Assembly: GCF_900636825.1 (NCBI RefSeq)
Contig: NZ_LR134318.1
Span: 5,969,967 to 6,033,966 of the forward strand
Length of the DNA stretch: 64,000 nt
From: Pseudomonas fluorescens
GTDB taxonomy: Bacteria > Pseudomonadota > Gammaproteobacteria > Pseudomonadales > Pseudomonadaceae
Direction of reading: 5' to 3'
Every line of letters begins with the position of its first letter. The stretch's first letter is position 1. Positions 54,865 through 63,973 of the stretch are shown here, in pieces. The position numbers were made by a program, and so were the translations under genes. Below the pieces are notes generated by a model. The model searched no databases. It worked only from the letters and a program-made list of their open reading frames with translations, and was not told where the DNA came from.

Positions 54865-55431
54865 GCACCTCGTGCCTGCTTAAGTAGGTCATTCAGGAAT
54901 CAATTTGAGATCAGGTTTTGAACCTGGTCGACAAGTATAGGGACTTCGCCCTTCCTAAAGAACCCTTTGCACAAAATTTAACCAGCTGTGGAGAACTCGA
55001 GGTTAAAAGAATAAAAAAGATAGAAATTTATAAAACCTTTGTTTTTATGTTTATTCTTACTGACCCACGTTTCTGTGGATAGATCTCTACAAGCCTTTAA
55101 ACTCGGTGTGTACAGCGATTCAAAACTCTGTGTTCATGTGCCAATGACGCTTTGGGATAACCGATTTAAGCCTGTGGATTAAAGGGTTGCTTATCCACAG
55201 GCGGGGTTATGTCCACGTTTCAACCCCAGTTATCAACCGATCTCCGTGGCAGTTATTCACAGGGCTTAATCCACAGAAAATCAGCATGAAAGGATTTTTC
55301 GGGCGCAAAAAAAGCGCCATCGAGTGATCGGATAGCGCTGTGCAGTGAAACGGGGCGAGTTGAAAGGCTATTGTGAGGGAACGTAACAGAGGCTAATAAT
55401 AGGCATTATCATTAACTTGCCTCCTCTGCCC
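54865..55431. other. DnaA-box-rich, AT-rich intergenic region next to mnmG
   Basis: 567 bp without a gene. It holds one exact DnaA box (TTATCCACA, 55191-55199) and several with one mismatch: 54987-54995, 55074-55082, 55173-55181, 55253-55261 and 55267-55275. The stretch 55003-55065 is strongly AT-rich. From memory, early Pseudomonas work found autonomously replicating sequences in the dnaA-gidA region, and DnaA-box clusters beside gidA in P. putida. It may be an origin component or a DnaA reservoir. The Fur box lies at its right end. Confidence 0.7.
55392..55410 (+). promoter_or_regulatory. Fur box upstream of the FecI-type sigma gene
   Basis: GCTAATAATAGGCATTATC matches the 19-bp Fur consensus GATAATGATAATCATTATC at 15 positions, and its last seven bases are exact. 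It lies 22 bp before the ATG of the sigma factor gene, so iron-loaded Fur would repress the cassette. Confidence 0.8.
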
Positions 55432-55938
55432 ATGTCCTCATCCAACCATACTGCTGCGATTGAGCAAATCTACGCGCAACACCATTCGTGGCTCTATGGA
55501 TGGCTCAAGGGCAAACTGCATGACGCCTGCGATGCAGCCGACGTGGCGCATGACACGTTTCTGCGAATTCTGGCAGCACGCAACGCTGCTCAAATCCGCG
55601 AACCTCGGGATTATCTCGCTACAGTGGCGCGCGGGCTGGTCATCGACCGCTACAGGAGACGTGCGATCGAGGCTGCGTACCTCCAAACACTGGCCGCTCG
55701 GCCTGAAGCCACCGCCATCAGCGAGGAAGACAGGGCTCTGATTATTGAAACACTGGTTGCTGTGGATAAAGCACTGGCAGTCCTCGGCGCGAGGACCGAA
55801 CTGATCTTCAAGCTCTCGCAGATTGATGGCCTGACTTATCAACAGATTGCAGCTCAGTTGAAAGTTTCGCTGACCACCGTGAAGAAGCACATGATCCGCG
55901 CTTTCACGGAATGTGCCCTGATCATGGCGCAGCATTGA
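55432..55938 (+). CDS. FecI-type ECF sigma factor (iron-starvation sigma)
   Basis: A 168-residue ECF sigma factor from ATG 55432 (MSSSNHTAAIEQIYAQHHSW); TTG 55417 is an alternative and neither start has a strong ribosome site. Sigma region 2 (LYGWLKGKLHDACDAADVAH, DTFLRILA) and region 4 (LTYQQIAAQLKVSLTTVKKH) are present. It would direct RNA polymerase to the receptor gene when its siderophore is bound outside. The next gene's ATG overlaps its stop. An exact DnaA 9-mer occurs inside at 55761. Confidence 0.92.
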   Translation: MSSSNHTAAIEQIYAQHHSWLYGWLKGKLHDACDAADVAHDTFLRILAARNAAQIREPRDYLATVARGLVIDRYRRRAIEAAYLQTLAARPEATAISEEDRALIIETLVAVDKALAVLGARTELIFKLSQIDGLTYQQIAAQLKVSLTTVKKHMIRAFTECALIMAQH

Positions 55939-56885
55939 TGGCCATCGCACCGAGTCGTCAGGTCTTCGAAGCCGCCGCCAGTTGGTATGTGCAGTTTCAG
56001 ACTGACCCACCGACGCTCGCCGAACAAAAAGCCTGGCAGGTGTGGATAGATAGTGATCCCGCACACCTGGCGGCCTGGTCCCAGATGGAACAATTGCAGC
56101 GCCATCTCGGCACCCTGCCACAGGACCTCAAGCGCCGTGCACTGAGTAACGGCCAGCAACGGCGACAAGTGCTGAAGCTATTGCTGCTGGCGGCCGGTAC
56201 TGGCTTGGTTGGCTGGAATGTTCAGCAACATACCTCCATTGGGAATGTCTGGGCCGACTATAAAAGCGGTGTTGGCGAGCGGCGTACTATCACGTTGGCA
56301 GATGGCAGTCTTATTCAGCTCAACACCGATACCGCCATTGATGTGTCTTTCGATCCAGCGCAGCGGCTGATTCGCCTGCGCTCCGGTGAGATCCTTGTGC
56401 AAACCGGCAAGCTCGGTGACCAGCGGCCATTTTTTGTCGCAACCGATGATGGGCGAATTCAAGCGCTCGGCACGCGTTTCTCAATACATAAGCTATCCGG
56501 CTCGACGCGAGTGGGGGTGCTGGAGGACCGAGTCAATGTTCAGCCTGCCGAGCTATCGACAGCCGCAAGAATACTGCGAGCAGGCGAAGGCGCGGATTTC
56601 GACCGCCAACACATCGAACCTGTTCGTCCCTTTAAATCTTCGGAAGTGGCGTGGATAAACGGCCAGTTGATCGTCCTCGATGCGCGGTTGGGCGATGTGA
56701 TTGGGGAATTACGCCGCTATCGCCGAGGTGTATTGCATTGCGATGCGAGGGCAGCGGATCTGCGCGTATCCGGTACATTCCGCCTCGATTCCACCGAGGC
56801 GGTTCTGGCCAATCTTCAGGCTTCACTGCCTATCAACGTGCGTTATTTCAGCCGTTACTGGGTTTCGGTCAGCCGCCGGGCTTGA
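55938..56885 (+). CDS. FecR-type anti-sigma/sigma regulator
   Basis: A 315-residue inner-membrane regulator. The cytoplasmic N-terminal DUF4880 part (ASWYVQFQTDPPTLAEQKAW, HLAAWSQME) binds sigma; one membrane helix (VLKLLLLAAGTGLVGW, near 80-95) leads to the periplasmic FecR domain (GERRTITLADGSLIQLNTDT, GTRFSIH) and a C-terminal STN-like region that contacts the receptor plug. ATG 55938 overlaps the sigma stop (TGATG). Confidence 0.92.
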   Translation: MAIAPSRQVFEAAASWYVQFQTDPPTLAEQKAWQVWIDSDPAHLAAWSQMEQLQRHLGTLPQDLKRRALSNGQQRRQVLKLLLLAAGTGLVGWNVQQHTSIGNVWADYKSGVGERRTITLADGSLIQLNTDTAIDVSFDPAQRLIRLRSGEILVQTGKLGDQRPFFVATDDGRIQALGTRFSIHKLSGSTRVGVLEDRVNVQPAELSTAARILRAGEGADFDRQHIEPVRPFKSSEVAWINGQLIVLDARLGDVIGELRRYRRGVLHCDARAADLRVSGTFRLDSTEAVLANLQASLPINVRYFSRYWVSVSRRA

Positions 56886-56994
56886 TCAAAATATCGCGTT
56901 GAGAAAAAAATCGCAGGCAGGGGTTATCTTTTTTTGCCCTGTCCCGGCCCTACAGGTAATCGCGATAAACGCGGCTCTTTGTCACCTTCAGGGC

Positions 56995-57003
56995 TTATCC
57001 ACA
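56995..57003 (+). other. Exact DnaA box at the receptor start codon
   Basis: TTATCCACA ends one base before the ATG (57005) of the receptor gene. DnaA bound here could affect expression, or the match may reflect the general richness of this origin region in the motif. Confidence 0.55.
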
Positions 57004-57004
57004 C

Positions 57005-59440
57005 ATGCGCCTTCCTACGCTCCGTCAGCGTTTTTCCCACCACTGCATCGCTTACAGCCTACTGATGACCTGCGCTGCGTCCTGTCTGATCATTTCCCAA
57101 AGCACTTTCGCTGCAACTTCGGTTCAGCGATACGTGATCGCTGCCGGCCCGCTGGACAGTGCATTGAGCCAGTTTGCATCCGCCGCGAATGTGATTCTGT
57201 CGTTCTCGCCGCAGCAGACCAGCCGTTTGCGCAGCGCCGGATTGAACGGGGACTTCAGCGTTGACCAAGGGTTTGCGCAACTGCTGCAGGGTTCGGGTTT
57301 GCAAGCCGTGCCCCAGGCACCGGGCAGTTATGTTTTGCAGGCCTTGCCGAACGGTGCTTCATTGGAGTTGGCACCTACCAGCATCAACGCTCAATTGGCT
57401 AACCCAATGAATTTGGACTATGCCGCCGACGTCGGTTACAAGGCGCAGAACAGCCGCATCGGTACGAAAACCAGCACGCCACTGTCGGAAACGCCGCGAT
57501 CGGTGTCAGTCGTTACCGCGCAACGCATGAAAGACCAGAAATCTCAGACACTCACCGAGGTTCTCGGCTACGTGCCGGGGATCTTTGCTCCACCGTTCGC
57601 TGCCGGCGACAGCCTGGCGGGAGACCTGTTCTACATTCGCGGCTTCAACGCCACCGATTACGGCTACGGTCTGTTGCGCGATGGACTGCGCGTACAGGGC
57701 AACCGCTACGACACCAGCACTGAGCCGTACGGACTGGAGCGGGTCGAGATTTTTCGCGGTCCGTCCTCGTTGCTATATGGTGAAAACGCCCCGGGTGGGT
57801 TAGTTAATCTGGTCAGTAAACGGCCAACCGCCGCCGCGCAAGGCGAAGTGCAAATGGGCTACGGCTCGAACAATCGCCGCCAGCTCGGCGTCGATGTATC
57901 CGGTCCGCTCACCGACAACGGCAAAGTGCTGGGTAGAGTGGTGATGCTCGGGCGCAAGTCCGACACCCAGACCGATCATGTTCCGGATGACCGCATTTAC
58001 ATCGCCCCGTCGCTGACACTGAATTTCGACGAATTCAATACCCTGACACTTCTGGCGAACTACCAGAAAGATCACACCAACATGGAACTGGGCCTGCCTG
58101 CTGCCGGCACTTTGCTGAGCAATCCTAACGGCAAGTTATCCAAAGGCACCATGCTCGGTGACCCGGACTGGAACACTTTCGAACGGGAAACATGGAGTAC
58201 GGGTTATGAGTTCAGCCACGCGTTCAACGATGACTGGCAGTTCCGTCAGAACTCACGGTACCTGCAGTCGCGCATCACGCGGCACGAAACCTGGCCCGGC
58301 AATCTCAACAATGCCGGATTCGGCAGACGCCTGAACATGACCGCTTACGACCGCTTCAACAAGTCGATGGTTTATTCGCTGGATAACCAACTGGAAGGCA
58401 AATTTCAGGTTGGAGGCCTTGAGAATACGCTGCTGTTCGGCGCCAGCTATGACAGAACTTCGTTCAGTCAGGACTGGAATGCCGGCCTCGTCGGCCCGAT
58501 CGATGTGTATAACCCGGTATACCTGCGCGATCCGACCACCCCGATCGCTGTGCAAAACACTCTGCTCGAACAAGAGATGAAAGGCGTTTATGCGCAGATT
58601 CAGAGCAAGTACGATCATTGGCTATTTTTGCTCGGCGGTCGTCAGGATTGGGTCGACAGCGATTTTCGCGACAAAGTTGCCCAGGGCAGCAACATCAGTT
58701 CCGAGGACAAGAAGTTCACTTACCAGGGCGGGGTGATGTACCAGTTCGACAATGGCATGACGCCGTATGTCAGTTACTCCACTTCGTTCGTCCCGGTGCA
58801 GCAGATTTCCAATGCCGGCGCGCCGCTTGATCCGATCACCAGCAGCCAATACGAAGTTGGCCTGAAGTACGAACCGATCGGCTGGGACACCGCGTTCACT
58901 GCGTCGGTGTATGACCTGCGCAAGAAGGATGACACCTACTTCGATGCCACCACCTCAAGCTATCGACAAGTAGGCGAAAGCCGTTCCAAGGGTGTGGAGC
59001 TGGAACTCAACAGCAACCTGACGCAGAACCTCAACCTCACTGCGGCCTACACCTACACCGATGCGCGAATCACCAAGGATGCCGCGGCGTCGTTAGTCAA
59101 AGGCCATCAAATGACCGGCGTGCCGCGCAATCAGGCTTCGGTCTGGGCCAAATACCGGTTCCTCGATGGCGATATGAAAGGTCTGTACGTAGGCGGCGGC
59201 GTGCGTTACTTCGACAGTGCGTTCGCTTACACCTCGCCGTCGCTCTACGGCAAGCTCGATGCTGGTGATGTGACATTGGTGGATGCAGCCATCGGTTATC
59301 AGATCGACTCGCATTGGAACGTCGACCTGAATGCAAAAAATCTGTTCGATAAGGAATACGTGTCTGGGTGCAACGATGCCGGCCGATGCTATTGGGGTGA
59401 AGACCGCACCCTGCTCGGTACGGTTTCTTACAACTGGTAA
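57005..59440 (+). CDS. TonB-dependent siderophore receptor with signalling domain
   Basis: An 811-residue outer-membrane transducer. Signal peptide about 1-37 (ends FAATS), STN signalling domain (VQRYVIAAGPLDSALSQFAS to PGSYVLQALPNG, about 40-115), plug (SVVTAQRMKDQKSQTLTEVL; GLERVEIFRGPSSLLYGENA) and 22-strand barrel ending in aromatic NLFDKEYVSG...TVSYNW. The paired cysteines (SGCNDAGRCYWGEDR) before the last strand recall hydroxamate receptors (FhuA, FiuA, FoxA). It would import a ferric siderophore and signal through the preceding FecR/FecI pair. The ligand is not determined by sequence. Confidence 0.93.
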   Translation: MRLPTLRQRFSHHCIAYSLLMTCAASCLIISQSTFAATSVQRYVIAAGPLDSALSQFASAANVILSFSPQQTSRLRSAGLNGDFSVDQGFAQLLQGSGLQAVPQAPGSYVLQALPNGASLELAPTSINAQLANPMNLDYAADVGYKAQNSRIGTKTSTPLSETPRSVSVVTAQRMKDQKSQTLTEVLGYVPGIFAPPFAAGDSLAGDLFYIRGFNATDYGYGLLRDGLRVQGNRYDTSTEPYGLERVEIFRGPSSLLYGENAPGGLVNLVSKRPTAAAQGEVQMGYGSNNRRQLGVDVSGPLTDNGKVLGRVVMLGRKSDTQTDHVPDDRIYIAPSLTLNFDEFNTLTLLANYQKDHTNMELGLPAAGTLLSNPNGKLSKGTMLGDPDWNTFERETWSTGYEFSHAFNDDWQFRQNSRYLQSRITRHETWPGNLNNAGFGRRLNMTAYDRFNKSMVYSLDNQLEGKFQVGGLENTLLFGASYDRTSFSQDWNAGLVGPIDVYNPVYLRDPTTPIAVQNTLLEQEMKGVYAQIQSKYDHWLFLLGGRQDWVDSDFRDKVAQGSNISSEDKKFTYQGGVMYQFDNGMTPYVSYSTSFVPVQQISNAGAPLDPITSSQYEVGLKYEPIGWDTAFTASVYDLRKKDDTYFDATTSSYRQVGESRSKGVELELNSNLTQNLNLTAAYTYTDARITKDAAASLVKGHQMTGVPRNQASVWAKYRFLDGDMKGLYVGGGVRYFDSAFAYTSPSLYGKLDAGDVTLVDAAIGYQIDSHWNVDLNAKNLFDKEYVSGCNDAGRCYWGEDRTLLGTVSYNW

Positions 59441-59445
59441 ACGAA

Positions 59446-59480
59446 AAAGGGGCTGTGGATATCTTTTCCACAGCCCCTTT
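59446..59480. terminator. Bidirectional terminator between receptor gene and mnmE
   Basis: AAAGGGGCTGTGGA and TCCACAGCCCCTTT form a perfect 14-bp stem with loop TATCTTT. It sits between the receptor stop (59440) and the converging mnmE stop (59483) and has A/T tails for both directions. Confidence 0.93.
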
Positions 59481-59482
59481 GT

Positions 59483-60850
59483 TCATTTGCCGATGCAGAA
59501 ACTGGAAAAAATCCTTCCCAGCAAATCATCAGAGCTGAATGCTCCAGTGATTTCTCCAAGAGAATGCTGAGCCTGACGTAGATCCTCGGCCAATAATTCG
59601 CCGGCCCCTGCCAAGGTCAGCTGCGCGCGCCCGTGTTCCAGCGCGGCACTGGCGTGGCGCAGGGCTTCAAGATGGCGGCGGCGTGCGCTGAAACTGCTCT
59701 CCGAGGTCTGTTCGTAACCCATGCAGGCTTTCAGATGCTCACGCAAAAGATCGAGTCCATCGGCGGACTTGGCGCTGAGATTGATCGTGACATGGCCGTC
59801 TTCACTGGTTTCCAGAGAAATGGCTTCCCCGGACAGATCAGCCTTGTTGCGAATCAGGGTCACTTTCGCCGGATCCGGGCGGGTCTCGAGAAACTCCGGC
59901 CATAGCGCAAACGGATCAAGCGCTTCGGGTGCAGTGGCGTCAACGACGAGCAGCACCCGATCCGCTTCACCGATGGCTTTCAAGGCCCGTTCAACGCCAA
60001 TCTTTTCCACCTGATCCTCGGTATCGCGCAGGCCGGCAGTATCAACGACGTGCAGTGGCATGCCGTCGATGTGGATATGTTCGCGCAGGATATCCCGGGT
60101 GGTGCCGGCAATTTCAGTGACGATCGCAGCCTCACGACCGGCCAGCGCATTCAACAGGCTGGACTTGCCCGCATTCGGGCGACCGGCAATGACTACGGTC
60201 ATGCCATCGCGCAACAACGCCCCCTGCCCGGCTTCCCGGAGGACTGTGGATAACTCGCCACGAACCTTGTCCAGCATGCTCAATACATGGCCATCGGCGA
60301 GGAAGTCGATTTCTTCCTCCGGAAAGTCGATCGCGGCTTCGACATAAATACGCAACCTGATCAGTTGCTCGGTCAGGTTATGCACACGCTGGGAGAATGC
60401 ACCCTGCAGTGAACGCAAGGCGTTGCGCGCAGCCTGTGCAGAACTGGCTTCGATCAAATCTGCAATCGCCTCAGCTTGGGCGAGGTCGAGTTTATCGTTG
60501 AGGAAGGCGCGTTCACTGAACTCACCCGGACGAGCCAGCCGGCAGCCCAGTTCCAGGCAGCGCTTGAGCAACATATCCAGAACGATCGGGCCGCCGTGCC
60601 CCTGTAATTCCAGAACGTCTTCGCCGGTGAATGAGTTCGGTCCCGGGAAATACAGGGCCAGACCTTCGTCCAGCACTTGTCGGTCGTCGCTGAAAAAAGG
60701 GCCGTAATGGGCGTAACGCGGTTTCAGTGCGCGGCCGCTGATGGCTTGCGCCGCTACGCTTGCCAGAGGCCCGGAAATACGGACGATGCCCACACCGCCG
60801 CGACCTTGAGCGGTGGCGACAGCGGCAATGGTTTCACGCGGTGTGCTCAT
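59483..60850 (-). CDS. mnmE: tRNA modification GTPase MnmE
   Basis: A 455-residue GTPase that with MnmG makes the cmnm5 modification of U34. Start MSTPRETIAAVATAQGRGGV at ATG 60850; the longer frame (to 60868) is rejected. G domain: GRPNAGKSSLLN, AGTTRD, DTAG, NKAD; C-terminal catalytic FCIGK. Former name trmE. Separated from its partner mnmG here by the siderophore cassette. Confidence 0.97.
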   Translation of the reverse strand: MSTPRETIAAVATAQGRGGVGIVRISGPLASVAAQAISGRALKPRYAHYGPFFSDDRQVLDEGLALYFPGPNSFTGEDVLELQGHGGPIVLDMLLKRCLELGCRLARPGEFSERAFLNDKLDLAQAEAIADLIEASSAQAARNALRSLQGAFSQRVHNLTEQLIRLRIYVEAAIDFPEEEIDFLADGHVLSMLDKVRGELSTVLREAGQGALLRDGMTVVIAGRPNAGKSSLLNALAGREAAIVTEIAGTTRDILREHIHIDGMPLHVVDTAGLRDTEDQVEKIGVERALKAIGEADRVLLVVDATAPEALDPFALWPEFLETRPDPAKVTLIRNKADLSGEAISLETSEDGHVTINLSAKSADGLDLLREHLKACMGYEQTSESSFSARRRHLEALRHASAALEHGRAQLTLAGAGELLAEDLRQAQHSLGEITGAFSSDDLLGRIFSSFCIGK

Positions 60851-60882
60851 AAACCGGAATCCAGACAAAAGTGGCAGATAGC

Positions 60883-60907
60883 AAAACGCCCCACTAGGGG
60901 GCGTTTT
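60883..60907. terminator. Terminator between yidC and mnmE
   Basis: AAAACGCCCC pairs with GGGGCGTTTT around loop ACTAG, with T-rich ends on both strands. It follows the yidC stop by 25 bp, so mnmE is probably transcribed separately. Confidence 0.85.
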
Positions 60908-60931
60908 GAGTGGTGTTATCCACAGTGCAAG

Positions 60932-62614
60932 TTACGCCTCGGCTTTTTTCGTCGCCGCTTCGATCTTACGCGTGATGTACCACTGTTGTGCAATCGACAG
61001 GCAGTTGTTCACCACCCAGTACAGCACCAGACCCGCCGGGAACCACAGGAAGAAGAAGGTGAAGATGATTGGCATCATTTTCATGACCTTCGCTTGCATC
61101 GGATCCGGAGGAGTCGGGTTCAACTGCTGCTGGATGAACATGGTCGCACCCATGATGATCGGCAGGATGAAGAACGGATCCTTGATCGACAGGTCAGTGA
61201 TCCACAGCATGAATGGCGCCTGGCGCATTTCCACGCTTTCCAGCAGAACCCAGTACAGCGAGAGGAAAACCGGCATCTGCACGAGGATTGGCAAGCAGCC
61301 GCCCAGTGGATTGATCTTCTCTTTCTTGTACAGCTCCATCATGGCTTGCGACATTTTCTGCCGGTCATCGCCATGTTGCTCTTTCAGCGCAGCCAGTTTC
61401 GGCGCCACGGCACGCATGCGCGCCATCGACTTGTAGCTGGCAGCCGACAACGGGAAGAAAATTCCTTTGATCAGCATGGTCAGGAAGATGATCGACCAGC
61501 CCCAGTTACCGACAATGGCGTGGATGTGTTGCAGCAGCCAGAAAATCGGCTGGGCAATGAACCACAGAATGCCGTAGTCGACGGTCAGTTCCAGACCTGG
61601 GGACAACTCTTTCAGCACCGCCTGACTTTTCGGACCGGCGTACAGCACAGCACCGGTTTCAACCTTGGCGCCTGGAGCAGCGGTCAATGTCGGGCCGGTA
61701 TAACCGATGATGTAGTTGCCTTTGCTGTCTTTACGGGTCTGGACGATATTGTTTTCGCCCTTCGCCGGAATCCACGCGGTCACAAAGTAGTGTTGCAGCC
61801 AGGCTACCCAGCCACCGGTGACGGTTTCTTTGAGCTGCGCCTTGTCCATGTCCTTCATGGACACTTTTTTGTACGGCTCCGAACTTGTCCACAGGGCAGC
61901 GCCCAGGTAAGTCGCAGTGCCAGTCGCCGTTGTGGACGAAGGGTCAGCGCTAGGATCGCGTTTCAGCTGGGCGAACATTGCGCCATTCCAGGGCTGAGCG
62001 CTCTGGTTATCCACAATGTAAGAGACAGCAACGTCATACAAGCCACGTTTAACAGTGAAACGCTTGATGTAATTGACGCCGTCCTTGCTGAATTTCAGGT
62101 CTACGACCAGTTGGTCCTGACCATCAGCCAGTTGATAAGTCTTCTTCTCCGAGGAGTAGATCGGACGACCGGCAGGATTTGCATCCGGGCCGTTGGTGCC
62201 GATCAGACCGCTTTGCGCCAGGTAAATACGTTCGCCGCCGTTATCGAACAGCTGGAACGGAACATCAGGACGATCCTGACGACGTGGATACAAAGGCAAG
62301 GTCAGTTGAGCAACATCGCCACCTTGTGGGTCGATCGCGAGATCGAGCACGTCGGTTTTGATCTGGATCAGATCCTTGCTGGCGGCTACCGGTGTTTCGG
62401 CAGGTGCGCTGGTATCGCTCGCGGCGCGCGGAATATCGTCACTGGCGGCAGTACTGGTGCCAGTGGCGGTGTCCGGCAAACCGGATGTAGTCGTATTGGA
62501 AGCAACATTCTGAGTCGGCAGGGCAGCCTGGCCATAGTCCTGGTTCCATTTAAGAACCATAACGTAGGACACGATTGCCAGGGCGACGATCAGGATCGTG
62601 CGTTTGATATCCAT
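60932..62614 (-). CDS. yidC: Membrane protein insertase YidC
   Basis: A 560-residue Oxa1-family insertase for inner-membrane proteins, including ATP synthase subunit c. First helix MDIKRTILIVALAIVSYVMV, large periplasmic domain (ending near 350), then conserved core helices with WGWSIIFLTMLIKGIFFPLS and MPVFLSLYWVLLESVEMRQA. Two bases separate it from yidD. Confidence 0.97.
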   Translation of the reverse strand: MDIKRTILIVALAIVSYVMVLKWNQDYGQAALPTQNVASNTTTSGLPDTATGTSTAASDDIPRAASDTSAPAETPVAASKDLIQIKTDVLDLAIDPQGGDVAQLTLPLYPRRQDRPDVPFQLFDNGGERIYLAQSGLIGTNGPDANPAGRPIYSSEKKTYQLADGQDQLVVDLKFSKDGVNYIKRFTVKRGLYDVAVSYIVDNQSAQPWNGAMFAQLKRDPSADPSSTTATGTATYLGAALWTSSEPYKKVSMKDMDKAQLKETVTGGWVAWLQHYFVTAWIPAKGENNIVQTRKDSKGNYIIGYTGPTLTAAPGAKVETGAVLYAGPKSQAVLKELSPGLELTVDYGILWFIAQPIFWLLQHIHAIVGNWGWSIIFLTMLIKGIFFPLSAASYKSMARMRAVAPKLAALKEQHGDDRQKMSQAMMELYKKEKINPLGGCLPILVQMPVFLSLYWVLLESVEMRQAPFMLWITDLSIKDPFFILPIIMGATMFIQQQLNPTPPDPMQAKVMKMMPIIFTFFFLWFPAGLVLYWVVNNCLSIAQQWYITRKIEAATKKAEA

Positions 62615-62616
62615 GA

Positions 62617-62862
62617 TTACTCGGCCATCGAAGAAGAACGGGAGGTAGGGATAGGTGGAACCGGGTCATAACCACCGGGATTCCACGGATGACAGCGACC
62701 TAAACGACGAAAGGTCAGCCAGCCACCGCGCAGAAGGCCATGATTTTCGATGGCTTCATACGCGTAGCAGGAACAACTGGGGTAGAAACGACAGTGGCTG
62801 GCCATCAAAGGACTAATGGCATAGCGATAAAACTGGATCGGAACGAGTGCCAGTTTACGCAT
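62617..62862 (-). CDS. yidD: Membrane protein insertion efficiency factor YidD
   Basis: An 81-residue protein with the family text QFYRYAISPLMASHCRFYPS and CSCYAYEAIENHGLLRGGWL, including three close cysteines. It assists YidC-dependent insertion. Starts 8 nt inside the end of rnpA. Confidence 0.95.
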   Translation of the reverse strand: MRKLALVPIQFYRYAISPLMASHCRFYPSCSCYAYEAIENHGLLRGGWLTFRRLGRCHPWNPGGYDPVPPIPTSRSSSMAE

Positions 62863-63256
62863 CTGGACTGTCTACCCCTACAGTTTCGGTTTTGACTTCC
62901 GGAACTGGCTTGTTACGCGCCAGACGCTTCCAGAGCTTGCCGAAATGCTGAATCAATTCGGGGTTTTCTACATCGCCCAGACCTTTGCGCGCGACGATAA
63001 CGATGTCCCAGCCGACCAGTGAATCCTGGTGCAGACGAAACGATTCGCGCATCAAACGTTTGAGGCGATTGCGCTCGACGGAGAGCTTGACGCTCTTTTT
63101 CCCGATAACCAACCCGAGACGGGGGTGATCAAGATCGTTGTTGCGCGCAAGGAGCAGGAGATTTTTCCCCGGAACCTTGCCGGTAGGGGAGTCAAAGACT
63201 GCCTTGAAATGCCGGGGGGTAAGCAAACGCTTTTCCCGACTGAAGTCCTGACTCAC
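62855..63256 (-). CDS. rnpA: Ribonuclease P protein component
   Basis: A 133-residue basic protein that binds the RNase P RNA to mature tRNA 5' ends. The signature RNR-containing stretch is KKSVKLSVERNRLKRLMRES. I place the start at GTG 63256 (SQDFSREKRLLTPRHF), matching known Pseudomonas RnpA; GGAG abuts this GTG, leaving almost no spacer, while the open frame continues upstream through rpmH. Gap to rpmH is 16 nt. Confidence 0.92.
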   Translation of the reverse strand: MSQDFSREKRLLTPRHFKAVFDSPTGKVPGKNLLLLARNNDLDHPRLGLVIGKKSVKLSVERNRLKRLMRESFRLHQDSLVGWDIVIVARKGLGDVENPELIQHFGKLWKRLARNKPVPEVKTETVGVDSPDA

Positions 63257-63272
63257 CTCCAGTACCGGATTA

Positions 63273-63407
63273 TCAAACTGCCAGACGCGCACGACCTTTG
63301 GCGCGACGACGCGACAGGACTGCGCGGCCGTTCTTGGTAGCCATGCGAGCACGGAAACCGTGGGTACGAGCGCGTTTGATAGTGCTTGGTTGGAAAGTAC
63401 GTTTCAT
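63273..63407 (-). CDS. rpmH: 50S ribosomal protein L34
   Basis: A 44-residue protein, MKRTFQPSTIKRARTHGFRA followed by RMATKNGRAVLSRRRAKGRA and RLAV, at full normal length. ATG 63407, TGA 63273-63275. Divergent from dnaA across the origin, first gene of the rpmH-rnpA-yidD-yidC block. Confidence 0.98.
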   Translation of the reverse strand: MKRTFQPSTIKRARTHGFRARMATKNGRAVLSRRRAKGRARLAV

Positions 63408-63973
63408 GTCGTGTTACCTGGTTCGTCCACAACGGGCCGGAATGGCCCCCGTTTTAAGAGACCGGGGATTCTAGAGAAAGCAAGCCTTCAGGTCAATTTC
63501 CAACCAACGTTTCCTTATAAATAGATCTCAAGGCCTTCATCGCCTGATCGCTTCCTTGCCATACATAAAAATAAAGAAGGGAATTATTTAAAGCTTTTCT
63601 GTAAAGCTTATTAAAGCTGGGGACGCACCCCGCTGTGGATAAGCTGGATCAGCCCTTGTTTTACGTGATGTACAGGGAATGACAACTACGGTGGAAAACG
63701 GTGTTTTGCCTGTGCTGCACTGTCGGATAACCTGTGCGCGGAATGAGCTGTTATCCACAGGCAGGTTATCCACCGAGTTCGGCCCCCAGTTGTCCAGTGC
63801 CCTTAGAGCTGGTTATCCACAGAGCTTATTCACACACCGTTGGTCGCTTTTTCAGAGGCCGACGCTGCGATAAATCATGTTCTGACCATTACCTGCATGT
63901 GGATAAGTGGACGCCTCGCCGCTACAATGGCCGCTTGTTTTTGCCTCACCGGCTTTCAACTTAGGGGATATCC
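63408..63973. other. oriC: oriC region between rpmH and dnaA
   Basis: 566 bp without a gene. Four exact DnaA boxes (63634-63642 minus, 63751-63759, 63813-63821, 63898-63906 minus) and two one-mismatch boxes (63766-63774, 63826-63834). An AT-rich stretch at 63560-63620 with three AAAGCT copies (63590, 63603, 63613) is a candidate unwinding element. The position between rpmH and dnaA is that of known Pseudomonas oriC. It also holds promoters for both flanking genes. Confidence 0.92.
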
